From assembly GCA_949825045.1 (NCBI GenBank), contig OX463809.1, positions 461,501-525,500 of the forward strand: a DNA stretch of 64,000 bases, written 5' to 3'. Below, piece by piece: positions 11,404 through 22,167 of this stretch. The stretch is from Argyresthia goedartella. Taxonomy: Eukaryota; Arthropoda; Insecta; Lepidoptera; Argyresthiidae. Each line of letters opens with the position of its first letter. Positions within the stretch are counted from its first letter, which is position 1. The position numbers and the translations under genes are program-made. Below the pieces are notes generated by a model. That model ran no database searches and was not told where the DNA came from. It saw only the letters and a list, made by a program, of their open reading frames with translations.

Positions 11404-11817
11404 AAACCGGTCAAGTGCGAGTCTAAATCGCGCACGAAGGGTTCCGTACCACCGTTCAATGGAAGCGATGGTGTGGAGTGAATAGTTTGGATTTTACACA
11501 GCAAAATATTGTTTACAAAGTTATTGGAGCGGTTACTTTCACACTCCATGTACGTAACCAGGTGCATCCATAAGTTTGTTGGTATTGAAAGAATTGTTGT
11601 ATGGGAGCACCCTTAAATATTTCTTTTATCCTGTTTTTTAGTATTTGTTGTTATAGCGGCAACAGAAATACATAATCTGTGAAAATTTCAACTCTCTAGC
11701 TAGCTAGGTTCTTGAGATACAGCCTGGTGACAGACGGACGGACGGACGGACGGACGGACAGCGAAGTCTTAGTAATAGGGTCCCGTTTGGAACCCTTCGG
11801 GTACGGAACCCTAAAAA
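11404..11817 (+). repeat. Repeat R2, complete copy inserted in LINE A3
   Basis: Runs from 'accggtcaagtgcgagtc' through 'ggcaacagaaatacataatc' and 'cagcctggtgacagacggac' (ACGG run 11731-11760) to 'acggaaccctaaaaa'. LINE A3 coding similarity breaks at the left edge and resumes at the right edge, so this is a nested insertion. Two half-copies lie at 6589-6800 and 7960-8103. Confidence 0.75.
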
Positions 11818-12049
11818 TATTATGTTATAAAGCATATTATAGGTTAGATGATTACATGAATGATAAAGAGGTATGGAGCTCTGATTTTACAGTGCAGCAC
11901 AAGAACCACGCACACAAGACCTATTTTGGAAAAAATAAACAGAAAAGAAGTTTTTTGCGCCGCTTCTTCACCGCTGCCATAATACTTTCCGAAGTGGTAG
12001 TAGTTCTTCTTGCATTATATAGATTCAAATCCTTCTAGGAGGGTGTACC

Positions 12050-12570
12050 TAATTCATAGATAGACTAAGTCGCGTTATGCCTAAACGTCATACAAAACTA
12101 GCTTAATGCCAATGATCGTGTAGGCCTATTCCGCAGTGTGTCCTCTTCGTATTCAAGCTAAATTTTAATCTGCCTAAAGTTTCGTCAGCCTAAATCGCGT
12201 TTTGCCTAAACCAACGTTTGCAAACTTATTTGTGATTAGATTAATTACTGACACTTGATCTGGAGTGCTCTATGATATATATTAAGATAAATAAACTTGT
12301 GGGTGTCATCCATCAAGTTGTATCAATCAAAGAATACAATCAATCTGCATTTTATTCGTATAAAATGAACTCTGAAGATGTCATTATATTAATTATATTT
12401 ATCCATATCGTATTACCTTTAACATAAAGGATAGTTGTTTCAGTTAAAAAATAATTTTTTGCAGTTCTTGTAGAAATATTAACATTTTCCTAAACCTAGC
12501 ATCAAAATAGAAGAAAAGCATAATAAACAGAGAGAGCCGTTTCTCAGATTGATTTTTATAAAGATAGTCC
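12050..12570. other. No feature recognised
   Basis: AT-rich DNA without convincing frames or repeats. Phrases such as 'cgcgttatgcctaaac' and 'cgcgttttgcctaaacc' recur twice (about 12070 and 12195), which hints at a decayed tandem duplication. Confidence 0.35.
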
Positions 12571-12574
12571 AGAT

Positions 12575-13030
12575 AGGTTAACATTTGTTTTAAATCTTTT
12601 ACGTATCATAAACCATCTTTACTGCATCCAAAAACACACGACTAGCATAATGATAAACTTCCAAAATCATTTCTTATCTGAATATTGATACATTATGACC
12701 ACAATGTATCAAAATTTGTCAAATTATGATATTCAAATTTCGAACGCCGACGCCCACCCGCGTGCCGCCCCTAGTTTGTCTGTGAAGTTGGTACTACTAT
12801 TCAGTAGTACCAACTTCACAGACAAACTAGGGGCAAGACAAGACAAGCTAAACAACTGCAGAGCAATGATCAATGCCACAATGCCGGTCGAAAATGCGGT
12901 TCCTGAACACAAATCAAAGAGAGCTTATGATCTGTGTGCAGATAAACTAGTGTATGTAATTGTAAATAATGAGGCATTATGTAGCAGTCACATAAACTTC
13001 TATTATGCAGAAAAACTACGCTTTTGATAG
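12575..13030 (+). repeat. Dispersed repeat R3, copy 2, with 32-bp perfect hairpin
   Basis: Same block order as 7380-7885. Instead of the direct duplication seen there, 12767-12798 and 12803-12834 form a perfect 32-bp inverted repeat with the 4-nt loop 'attc'; the arm is the 'cccctagtttgtctgtgaag' module itself. The open frame at 12695-13027 shows no domain. Confidence 0.7.
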
Positions 13031-13710
13031 TTTGTATGGCGGCATAATTGTCACTTGTCAAATATTACCCTGGTTCAAATGCATATGAGTTTTATTAATT
13101 TGGGTAAATATACATAAATGTTTTTTTGGTAACCGTGGTTTTATTTATTGCGGTGTGTCCGCATTTAGGGTCCTGCACTTGGTAGATTCTTAATTCTGCT
13201 GAATTAAGGTAGTCCATAGCCTGAGTATATTTCAGAAAAAAATATAATGCAGAAATTTCTCAGAAGGTAGTAGGATCAGCAGAGAATTCAGCTTGTGGCA
13301 ACACTGAGGTCAATAACCGACTGAGATTTATCCTATGTAAAATTAAAATATAAATTGTTTTCTTGTGTAATTAAACTACAATTCTAGTTGTATTTAATAG
13401 GATAATCATAAATATACGTGTGACTATAAATATTTTATGTGAGTGACTTGTATTTGATTCAAACTGGCCAATTGTTTTTCGGTTACAGAAATTTGTCTTT
13501 ATCATTGTTATTCTCGATTCGGAGTGATTTCGTTCTACTTTCTGTGTATTCTAAGCGAAAACATAACATCTGGAATCTAATTTCAACCAAATAAATCACG
13601 TAAGTGGCAATCATTTCGAACTCGGCTCAGCTGACATAACCTCAATTGGCTGACAATTATTCTGGTAGTTTGTTGACACTGATACATACTATTTTTCTTT
13701 CATATCTATA

Positions 13711-14484
13711 ATGGACAGTCGCATGCAGACCCGTAAAGCACGCCAAGTAGAATCCCAACTTAACCTGGCTTTAGAAGAATTAAAACTATCTAGGGAATTG
13801 TGTAGCCAGTTGACTTGTGAACGGGAGGACAATAAAAAGATATTGCTAGAAGCATTAGGTAATAATACTAAACTAAAAACCGAGCTGTCTACTTTACACT
13901 CACAATATGAAAATGTACTTGAAGAACAAAATAGGTCAAAAATGATAATTTATGGTTTTGATCAGTGCGCTGCTGAATATGAGTTTCCTTTGAAGAGAAT
14001 TTCTACCCTTGAAAAGGACCTGTCTGATGCCCACAACCAAATCACACAATTAGAAGAGGAGTCTCATGGTTCAGCAGCACAAAAAACCCAAAATGTATTT
14101 GAGGAATTGATATTAGCGGATAAGTCGACCGGCCAAGTTTCTGTTGCATGTAGTGATGTGTCCAGTGCAGTGATTGATGTGACTCATGAAGACTCAGTGG
14201 TGGGCACTGGTTCAAAATGCAGCAAAAACGCATCAAAAAGATATGTAAAAATTAAAAAACACATCACTCAAACATCAAAAAAATTAAAATCTCATAAAAA
14301 TCTCAATAAAAGTTTATATAATAACAGTACAATAGAAATTTTGGAAAAGTTTAAAATGTGTATGGCAGAGTTAGAAATTAATAAAACAAAATATGAGAAA
14401 GACCTGCAAAATCTTGAGTCTGAACTTGCCACTGTCAATGGCTGCTTGAGATCTATTACTGCCCGCTATGAAAAAAGCCATTGA
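13711..14484 (+). CDS. LINE A2 ORF1 N-terminal part, coiled coil
   Basis: 257 codons from an ATG at the end of a short leader. The protein is rich in Leu, Glu, Lys and Asn with heptad-like leucines at about residues 8-75, 90-115 and 205-250, so coiled-coil segments are likely. This is common in LINE ORF1 proteins, which trimerise and coat element RNA. A lysine-rich patch ('KRYVKIKKHITQTSKKLK') near residues 176-193 could bind nucleic acid. Reading shifts frame at an A-run near 14470, after which the frame continues into 14539. The role in RNA binding is inferred from position in the element, not from a detected domain. Confidence 0.65.
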   Translation: MDSRMQTRKARQVESQLNLALEELKLSRELCSQLTCEREDNKKILLEALGNNTKLKTELSTLHSQYENVLEEQNRSKMIIYGFDQCAAEYEFPLKRISTLEKDLSDAHNQITQLEEESHGSAAQKTQNVFEELILADKSTGQVSVACSDVSSAVIDVTHEDSVVGTGSKCSKNASKRYVKIKKHITQTSKKLKSHKNLNKSLYNNSTIEILEKFKMCMAELEINKTKYEKDLQNLESELATVNGCLRSITARYEKSH

Positions 14485-14546
14485 GGAGTACTCCCTGGCC
14501 ATGGATGAGCTGCTTAAACTGTCTCATTTGGTCTTAAACTGACTCT

Positions 14547-15173
14547 TTGGTGGCCAATCATTTGTGTGACTGCCAACGTACCTTACAACAGCCGGAGAGA
14601 CCAGCTTCAACCACGAGCCTTGAAATAAGTATCCGACCCAGGATTTCAGGGTCGCACAAAAGCATCATAAGCAAAACTGTCATGTTTTGTGGTGAAATTG
14701 GAAGAAACTTAGGCATATTATTGAATAAGTTGGGACACTCAGTCATAAATAACTGTTTACCAAACTCCAGTTTTCATGATGTTATGCAAAAAATAACAAA
14801 GACACTTGATCTGACACCTGAATCAAACTTAATACTCATGTTTGGAAATAGGGGTGAGGTAAACAAATGGGACCTAATTAAATATTTTGAAACACTTTGC
14901 TCACTGAATGTTAATAAAATTGTTATGTTTACATTCCTATAAATTAAAAGATTGCCACAAGCTGAAAATGATCTTAGATATAAGCTAAATATGACATTAC
15001 ATACAATGTCATATAATAATAGTTTGATTCATTTGATTGACACTAACAATTATGTTAGTAATAATGTTTATTTGACCAAAGGTAGTTACTACCTTTCAGA
15101 TTTTTACAAACGACAGGTAGCTGTGTCGCTATCTTATTTTTTAGTATTACAGCCAAGAATTTGGCTCACCTGA
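14547..15173 (+). pseudogene. LINE A2 ORF1 C-terminal part, possible SGNH/GDSL esterase-like region
   Basis: A different frame from the coiled-coil half, open except for a TAA at 14940-14942. It reads 'MFCGEIGRNLGILLNKLG', then 'LILMFGNRGEVNKW', and near the end 'YYLSDFYKRQVAV'. Spacing resembles the blocks of SGNH hydrolases (early Gly/Asp-Ser block, middle Gly-x-Asn block, late Asp-x-x-His block), but the catalytic Ser and His are not conserved here. Esterase domains are known in ORF1 of CR1-like LINEs; assigning one here is an inference from weak motifs. Confidence 0.45.
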
Positions 15174-15306
15174 CTGCTTCTATTGAGCACAGACAAGGTA
15201 TATTGGAAGATATTCCAAGTAATTTAAATTAGTTTTTAAGACAATAGAGGAAATCTCTAGCATACATAAGCCAATAAATATATCAAGCAAGCATAGGAGA
15301 TCAAAA

Positions 15307-16100
15307 ATGTGTAATATCTTGCCCGAATTAAATAAGTCAAAAAAGTCTAATAATATCCCAACATTAAATAATATTCAGACAAAGGGTAAGCCCCACTTAA
15401 ATATTACCCATCAAAACATGCAGGGGCTACCTGGCAAAGAACTTGTATTAGAATTATTTCTTAATAATTCGGACACTGATGTTATTTGTATTACAGAACA
15501 TTGGTTAAAGGAAAATATTATATCTTTTAACATAAATAATTACAAAATTGTCAGTTGTTAAAATAGAAAGACTGCTGATAGAGGTGGTTCTTTAATCTTA
15601 GTAAAAAATAATATTAAGGTGAAACAGCGGAACGATATTCTTACACTTACTGTGGAAAGACAAATAGAGGTATCTTGTGTTGAGTTGGATAGCCATATTA
15701 TTGTTTGTGTCTACAGACCTCCAAGAGATGAAAAAGGCCATGGCAATTTTGAAATATTCGAGAAAATTATGGAGGAAGCCCTCATTAAACTTTGTAATAA
15801 CAGAAAGAAGTTAATTATTTGTGGCGATCTTAATGTAGATCTGCTTGTAGATACAACACTGAAGCGACGATTAATAACTCTGTTCAAATCATTTAATTAA
15901 TGTCATGTATTTCTAGAGCCGACTAGAATTACACTTACCAGCCAAACTTGCTTAGATAACGTTTTTTGTGACTGTGCATTCACAAGTAAAAATGTAATTA
16001 ACTGTTTACCATCCGATCACAGTGGTCAAACAGTTTCATTCCAAATTACTAGTGAAAATAAGACTGATCCATCATTTTATAGGCCTATTACATCCCATAG
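15307..16100 (+). pseudogene. LINE A2 ORF2 AP-endonuclease domain
   Basis: This domain nicks target DNA to start reverse transcription. All main motifs of the exonuclease-endonuclease-phosphatase fold appear in order: 'HQNMQGL' (Asn), 'ITEHWL' (Glu), 'CVYRPP', 'ICGDLNVDL' (Asp/Asn), 'CLDNVF' and 'LPSDHSGQ' (Asp-His). They share one frame, interrupted by TAA codons at 15559-15561 and 15898-15900. So the catalytic residues survive but the protein would be truncated. The start at 15307 is the first ATG after ORF1; the natural start is uncertain. Confidence 0.85.
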
Positions 16101-16107
16101 ACTAGAG

Positions 16108-16829
16108 ATGTATATGAAAAACTTAGATATGGGTTTGCCGGTACCGGATTTTGATGAACAGAACCCGAACAAAATCTATTCTGACTTCTTCAACATTATT
16201 CAAACAGAATTTAATACAGTTTTTAAATTAAAGAAAGTCAGTGCCAACAACGGTAAATCTAAATTTAATGACTGGGCAACATTTGGAATTCGTAAAAGTA
16301 GAGCTATCTTGTATGATCTTTATGAACAAAAAACCTATAACTTTGATATAAAATTTCATGACTATGTTAAAAAATATTCCAAAACTTTCAAGTTGGTTTG
16401 TAGAACTGCAAAAACTTTACACATAAATAGAAAAATACAAAATTCAAATAATAGAATTAAAACGGTTTGGCAAATCATAAACCGTGAAACTGGCAAAGTT
16501 ATACCAAGGGATAATGATTTCTGCTTAAAGATAGGTGATTGATGTTGTTAAATCCAACGCTGAGGTAGCTCGAGCTTTTGAAACATTCTTCACCAATGCA
16601 CCCTTACTCACAACAGAGCGTCTAAATTCATCTCCATATGAAGCAGAGGTTTTGTTAAAAAACAGCACTAGCATCAGTAATGTACATTTTAAATTTTATC
16701 ATGTATGTCCCCAGGATATTGTCAAAACGTATAGATTACTTAACTTAAAAAATACTGAAGACCTGTGGGGTATGTCAGTCAAAGTCATTGGTTCAATAAT
16801 ACTTGTTATAGCCCCACACCTAGCTTATA
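16108..16829 (+). pseudogene. LINE A2 ORF2 linker between endonuclease and RT
   Basis: Continues the endonuclease frame to 16542, then shifts frame at 'ataggtgattgatgttg', where copy 1 reads 'atagttgatgatgttg' near 380. It resumes at 16535 and runs up to the Helitron edge at 16829. The same protein segment is found in copy 1 at 1-670. Function of this linker in LINE ORF2 is not well defined. Confidence 0.75.
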
Positions 16830-18153
16830 TCTTTATATCTAAATATATAAAACAAAGTCGTGTTAGTTCGAACACTTATAACTGAAGAACGGCAAGACCG
16901 ATTTTAGTGATCTCTTTTTTGTTGGATTCTTCTCCGCTCCGAATAGCAGAATAAGTAATAAAACATCGGATAAATTATCGAATTATAATTGTACAGAAAA
17001 TTTATTTTACGTAAGTCAACAGCACGAAGAGCTATCTGTTGACAAAACTACGCCAACTTTTAGTTACATCTGTTGACATGTAAAAGAAACCTACCACTTT
17101 CAACCGGTGGAGCCACTGTCGCAATATAATTTGACAGTTCAAGAGAATGATAGTACCACAGAGTACATTATTACAATCGACAGCCGCGCTTTTTTTTCTT
17201 TTAAGCAAAAAAAAAATGCGTGTCTGTCATGTCATTTCAAATTTATTTTTTTCGTAATTGGTTGGTGGTGCGTATGATTTGATTTTGTTACTTGAGGTTA
17301 CCGGTCGGTTATAGTTTGTTTTGGTTTTGTGAACTTTTGTGTCAGAATGGTGTGCAATTAAGAAACAATGCCGCGACCAAGAAGATCGAATCTTTCTCAA
17401 CAAAGCCGTAATGCAGCTAGGCTGCGGAGGCTGCGAAACATGGCGAGTCAGAGTCAATCCACTGAAGGAATCGCACGAGAACAGCCGCGTTCGTATGACG
17501 AGTGTTCGTGTTTCTCAAACACAAGAGCAGCAAGAAGCAATCCGTGAAACGGCTCGGTCGGAAATGAGAAATCGTCGAGCATATCGCACAGATCAGCAAC
17601 GAGATATTGTTCGACGCGCAAGAAGCAGAATTTCAGACGATTGCGCAATTGATTACTGCTCGCATCCTTTCATTAGCATTGGTCTAATGGATGTTAATTT
17701 CGAGCATTGTGGCGCATTGAAGTTTGCTGCAGAAACGCCGGGATTGTGCTGCCTTAATGGGAAAGTGAAATTGCCATCATTGACTCCTCCACCTGAGCCA
17801 TTACATTCATTGATTCGTGGCGAAACACCAGAATCGCGACATTTTCTAGCGAACACTCAAAAATACAATGGATGTTTTCAAATGACTTCATTTGGGCTTG
17901 ACATTATGAGAGAACATGGATTTAACCCGACATATTTAGCAGCTGTCAAATGCATGGAATATGTCGAAACATAATTGCGATTAGCGTGCTATCACAATTC
18001 ATTGACTGTTGGGGCGTATTCGAGTAGAACGCTGGCTACCTTCGCCGACCACCTGCGCGGACCAGCGCCAATAAGTGCTGGCAGTTGGCGCTGGTAGCCA
18101 GTGGTCTACATGAATACCCACCTATGCGGTACAAAGTTCGCCGGGTCAGCTAG
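16830..18153 (+). mobile_element. Non-autonomous Helitron (1324 bp) inserted in LINE A2
   Basis: The element starts TC ('tctttatatctaaatatata') and ends 'cagctag' (CTAG), inserted exactly between A (16829) and T (18154). Removing it gives 'gcttata' + 'tatttaataaatg', matching the empty site in copy 1 ('gcttatatattcaataaatg' near 667-686). These are the defining Helitron features: 5' TC, 3' CTRR, A|T target, no target duplication. Near the 3' end 18061-18070 and 18086-18095 form a 10-bp stem. It carries only the N-terminal part of a Rep/helicase gene. Confidence 0.9.
17339..17974 (+). pseudogene. Helitron Rep/helicase N-terminal fragment
   Basis: Autonomous Helitrons encode a HUH endonuclease fused to a helicase. 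Here only the region before the HUH domain is kept: 'CGALKFAAETPGLCC' with 'NGKVKLPSLTPPPEPLHSL', 'SRHFLANTQKYNGCFQMTSF' and 'EHGFNPT', a conserved pre-Rep stretch. The natural N-terminus is probably an ATG at 17368 in another frame ('MPRPRRSNLSQQSRNAARLR'), joined to this frame by an indel near 17490. After residue 205 similarity ends and the frame closes at 17974; HUH and helicase motifs are absent. Confidence 0.75.
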
Positions 18154-18194
18154 TATTTAATAAATGTGTTGATGATGGAGCTTTCCCAGACCTC

Positions 18195-19564
18195 ATGAAA
18201 CACAGTAAACTTATACCTCTGTTTAAGTCGGGAGACAAGGGTGATCCGTCAAATTTCAGACCAATATCGGTTCTTCCAGCACTAAGTAAAATTTTGAAAA
18301 GATTATACTCAATCAAATGCTCTCACACTTCAACCGTACAAAACAACTCCACGCCAAGCAATACGGTTTCACTAGGGGTAAATCGACTACGGATACAGGT
18401 ATTACCCTTATATCTCATATTTATTCTGCATGGGAAGCCGCACAGGATGCTATCGGTGTTTTTTGCGATCTGTCGAAGGCATTTGATTGTGTTGATCATG
18501 ACACGTTACTAATGAAATTAAATCATTACGGAGTTAGAAATAAAGCGTTGGATCTACTAAGATCATACCTAAGCAATAGAATTCAAAAGGCAGAAGTCAA
18601 CGGCATTAAATCTGATGGATCGGGGGTAAAAATTGGCGTTCCACAAGGTTCCATATTAGGCCCTTTCTTATTCCTGGTATATATTAACGATCTGCCTTTT
18701 ATCGTGGAGAAATTGACTAACATAGTTTTGTTTGCTGATGATACCTCACTGGTCTTCAAAATTGAAAGACAAAAAGAAGATTTTGATGATGTCAATAGAG
18801 TATTATCTTTAACCTTGAATTGGTTCACAGTTAACAATTTATTGTTAAATGCTGGTAAAACCAAATGTATCAAATTCTCACTTCCAAATGTCAGGCAAGT
18901 TGAGATCAGTTTAGTGTTGGACAGCAATACGTTAGAATTAGTAAATGACACGAAGTTTCTTGGAATAACCATTGATAACAAATTTCAGTGGGGACCACAC
19001 ATAGAAAAATTGGCTGGTAAATTAAGTTCTGCGGCTTACGCTGTTAGGAACATCAGACAAAACACGGATGTGGCTACATCTAGGCTAGTATATTTTAGTT
19101 ACTTTCATAGTGTCATGTCCTATGGTATCTTGTTGTGGGGGAAAGCAGCGGATATTCAAACTATTTTTATTATACAGAAAAGTGCTATTCGACCAATTTA
19201 TAATTTAAAACGCACAGACTCCTTAAGACAGCTTTTTAAAGAAATTGACATACTAACTGTAGCTAGTCAATTTGTTTTCGAAAATATAATGTACGTACGC
19301 AAGAACCTTACAACATTTCCCAAACTTAGCGATAGCTGTAATGTTAACCTAAGAAATAATCATAGACTACTTGCGCCCCGGTTTAGACTCGCGAAGGTTA
19401 GCAATTCTTTCAAGGGTCAATGCATTTTCTACTACAACAAGATACCTCTGGAGATCTTGAAATTGCCATTTGAGCAATTTAAAATCCATGTTAAAGCGAC
19501 TTTGTCGAAAAAGGGATATTACAATGTTCAAGATTACTTAAATGATGGGTCTGTATGGGGTTAA
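18195..19564 (+). CDS. LINE A2 reverse transcriptase (C-terminal ORF2), long open frame
   Basis: From the ATG at 18317 the frame is open for 415 codons; homology starts upstream at about 18160 in another frame. RT motifs: '[14 protein letters not shown]' (residues about 49-62), 'GVPQGSILGPFLF' (about 107-119), catalytic 'FADDTS' (about 140-145), 'FLGITIDNK' (about 210), then the thumb and the C-terminal region ending 'YLNDGSVWG'. All key RT residues are intact, unlike copy 1, which has a TGA in the same region. Separation from its endonuclease by the Helitron and frameshifts makes a working ORF2 unlikely. A one-base loss near 18293 ('aaattttgaaaag') breaks the upstream frame. Confidence 0.85.
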
Positions 19565-19830
19565 TCTGGCTCAACACATACCTTGATGTTAATAATTTTG
19601 TAATTATTTATTCCTGCTTATTGATTATGATAATGACTAAATATTATATTTTGTATTAGTTAAGCATAAGCAATTTTTAAAAAGAGACCTAAAAATCAAT
19701 CTGTGGGAGTTTCTACGCCCTGCTTTTCCCACAGTGGTCCAATGTAGAGAAGTGGCAAAAAATGACGATTGCTAAGTATATGTAAATATCTACAGTAATA
19801 AAGACATTTGGAATTTGGAATTTGGAATTT

Positions 19831-20424
19831 GATCACAAAGCCTCAGATGATTAGCATTTGATATATCTTGTTAGCATACAATCACAGAGTAAGTAAGAGT
19901 TTCGTTCATTAGAGCATACAACATTCAAATGAGAATAGATTTCAAAATAAATAATAAATAAAAACAAATATGAAGTCTCTATTATCTATAAGCCTACATC
20001 GTTATTTGACAAAAGATCAACAAGTCTATGAATCTCTTTGCCTTCCTCTCTTCTAACCTAAATCACAGAATACTTAATAGTACTACGTACAGAAAGATCA
20101 CTCCGCAAATACACCTAAATAAATAGCTACACTATTTGCTGCGCGACAATAAAGCGCAATCTAGCTCGCACCTGCGCTACGTACAACAATCTCTAAGCAC
20201 CTACAGAATCGGTTGCCCCGCCCGTGCAGGCTAGATTGCGCCGCATCACTACGCCTGAGAGCTTATATTACTCTGACATCAGAAAGTCGTCCTGTAAACT
20301 CTTGTCTCGCTTGATCACGGTAGGGTTACCTACGTGCGATTTGTGTTTGTGAATGTTAGTCTACTCTGTGTAAGAGGTGTTATTAGTTCTTATTCAGGCT
20401 ATTGGCAAAGTCTAAAGCTAGGTA
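19831..20424. other. No feature recognised
   Basis: AT-rich DNA after the LINE A2 tail, followed by a GC-richer patch with 'gctagattgcgcc' (about 20230) facing 'gcgcaatctagctc' (about 20155). This inverted pair, some 65 bp apart, may belong to a small degraded element. Confidence 0.35.
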
Positions 20425-20700
20425 ATACCTACCTTCTTACTTACGTAATTGTAATTTGTTTTATACTGGGTCTAAAGTTTTTACTTTTAGGTAAACAAAA
20501 AGGTATTCAATTAAAAAGGAATCGAATTTTATTTGTGAACAATTCCTTTAGACACCCTAAAATGTTAGGTACTTAAGTAATTGTTGTTGCAAAAATCACA
20601 GAAAAGTTGCTTACGCGGAGCGGCTAGCGCGCGAGGCGACTGCGATCCAAGCGTGCGGCAATTCCTGTCGGTCGGGTTGGTCGGTCGAACGTACCTAAAC
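20425..20700 (+). repeat. Dispersed repeat R1, copy 2, uninterrupted
   Basis: Matches 4248-4344 plus 4916-5075 and serves as the empty-site version. Shared blocks run from 'atacctacct' to 'gaacgtac'. The frame 20334-20576 overlaps it without any domain. Family unknown. Confidence 0.6.
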
Positions 20701-20759
20701 TGTTGAGTGAGACCCCCCTGCCTAAATCACGTTAGGTCTAACTAGCTATATACCTACTT

Positions 20760-20893
20760 CGACTTATGACTAGTCATAACACGATGTAGTCAATCTACGC
20801 TTTAGGCCTACCCTTCTAGAACGATTCAAATGGCATTCAAAATGTGTTCGTAAGAATCTATTTTGAATAAAAAAATTGAAGTTTGAAGTTTGT
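20760..20893 (+). repeat. LINE 3' end remnant
   Basis: Ends 'tttgaataaaaaaattgaag' followed by 'tttgaagtttg', the tandem-tail pattern seen at other LINE ends in this window. No coding sequence remains. Confidence 0.4.
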
Positions 20894-21356
20894 CATCTAT
20901 AATTTAATCAAAACAATGATATTTATGGTGCAATGACTTAATTGAAGTGGATCACGGCGTGGTCCAATGCTGGATTGCGTTGGAGTGTATATGGCAATCA
21001 GAAGCAACTGAGGTAAGTTAAGTAGCATTTTTGTGATAAATTTAGATGACCGTGATGTATTTATTTTAATTATAATAAGGGTGCTCCAAAATGTAGAAAT
21101 TTTGACGTGATATTGTCTTATAAATCAATGAACGCCGACTGCACGAACGAAAAAGCATGACTCATTGTTGTTTGTTGCAAACGAGAGCGCGGAACAAGCG
21201 ATACAAAGTCACGATCGGTTGCGCGTGTGTGTCTGCGACCCGCCGCCCGCCGATTAAAATGATGTTTTTTTTTTTCTTTCGCAAGAATATCTGGAGGATG
21301 TAGAAGGTGTCGATGCAATAGTGAGAACTATTAGAAATCTTTCAAAACAAGAATGA

Positions 21357-21432
21357 CGACCCCAATGGCCGAATCGGCAGTGACACTGCCTACGAAGCCA
21401 AGGGTCCCGGGTTCGAGTCCCGGTGGGGGCAA
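21357..21432 (+). repeat. tRNA-derived SINE head
   Basis: A polymerase III A box ('tggccgaatcgg', 21366-21377) and B box ('ggttcgagtcc', 21410-21420) lie at tRNA-like spacing. A perfect T stem (ccggg/cccgg) and a near-complementary acceptor (gacccca/tgggggc) can be drawn. The anticodon arm does not fold properly and one acceptor pair mismatches, so I read it as a SINE head rather than a tRNA gene. The SINE body downstream (to about 21560) is not clearly bounded. Confidence 0.65.
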
Positions 21433-21714
21433 ATATTTCAAATGCGGGCTTTTGTGGGGAAACATCATAGACTTTGCCTAAATTGTTTTCTCATTATTTT
21501 TTATTTACCGGCCAGCTAGCAAAAGGGTTAAAGAAAATAAAAAAGAAGGAGCAACAATTGAGGTGTCTGGAGTACCCCTGAGAAAAAACAGAACAATAGC
21601 AACAGAAGAACATGTCGTGATTATTTATTAAAAATACACAGTTACAGCTATGTATATTTTTGAATTGTGCAAGTTATTACGGCGTTATCCAAAAGAGTTC
21701 CCAATCAGCACTGA

Positions 21715-21850
21715 ATTTCATTTCATTTCATTTCATTTATTCATCGCTTACATGTGGTATACATATATACAAGTACAAGATGTCAAGATTAAATGTAGTC
21801 CCAGAACATGCGCCCTACAAGGGCATTGCAATATTATTCTTTTTTACTTA
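21715..21850 (-). repeat. LINE 3' end, antisense, with GAAAT-type tail
   Basis: On the + strand it begins with tandem 'atttc' units (21715-21740). Read on the - strand this is a LINE 3' UTR followed by its tandem tail. There is no coding part. Confidence 0.45.
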
Positions 21851-21879
21851 GGTCTAAGGTATCAAGGCATGGCTTTTAT

Positions 21880-22015
21880 ATTCACAATTCACAATTCTTT
21901 ATTGCACAGAACATTACACCAATACAATTATACACGAAATTAAAAGGCAAAGGCGAGCTTATCTCTCAACAGAGATTTCTTCCAGCAAACCTATCACATA
22001 GACATTTTCTAATTT
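21880..22015 (-). repeat. LINE 3' end, antisense, same family as 2341-2575
   Basis: Contains the complement of the 'agataagctcgcctttg' and 'tgcaataaag' motifs found near 2495-2555, and ends at the left with 'cacaattcacaattc', a tandem tail. It shows that this 3' UTR family occurs on both strands. Confidence 0.55.
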
Positions 22016-22167
22016 TCTGATATTTCACTTAATAAAATTATATAATACGTATAAATATAGGTAAGTAATCAATGATTGTAAAATTTTATTTTATTTTATT
22101 TCAAATTAATTATTAAGGTCATAATCATAATCATAATACTCCTGAAGGCTGAAAAAGGCATTTTCTA

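Larger units (their letters stand above)
9998..12045 (+). mobile_element. LINE A3, old relative of LINE A, 5'-truncated and interrupted
   Basis: The encoded order follows LINE A ('NTDDL', 'LAPYLAYIFN', RT blocks, 'ILLWG', 'RAIRAIYNL', 'DDYMNDKEVW'), but with many substitutions. It starts right after the antisense RTE scrap. Repeat R2 interrupts it at 11404-11817. The tail near 11940-12020 encodes 'FLRRFFTA'. It looks older than copies 1 and 2 because stops are frequent. Confidence 0.75.
13450..19830 (+). mobile_element. LINE A2, near full-length CR1/Jockey-like LINE, split by a Helitron
   Basis: The most complete LINE in the window: probable 5' UTR from about 13450, ORF1 at 13711-15173, ORF2 with endonuclease at 15307-16080 and RT ending at 19564, 3' UTR to 'cagtaataaag', then a tail of tandem 'atttgga' heptamers at about 19804-19830. 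Such a short tandem tail is typical of CR1-type elements. The 5' boundary is only approximate. ORF1 and the endonuclease are broken, while the RT half is open for 415 codons. Confidence 0.85.

Noticed and set aside
21357..21432. Functional tRNA gene
   Set aside because: A and B boxes are good, but the anticodon arm does not pair and an acceptor pair mismatches; it fits a SINE head better.
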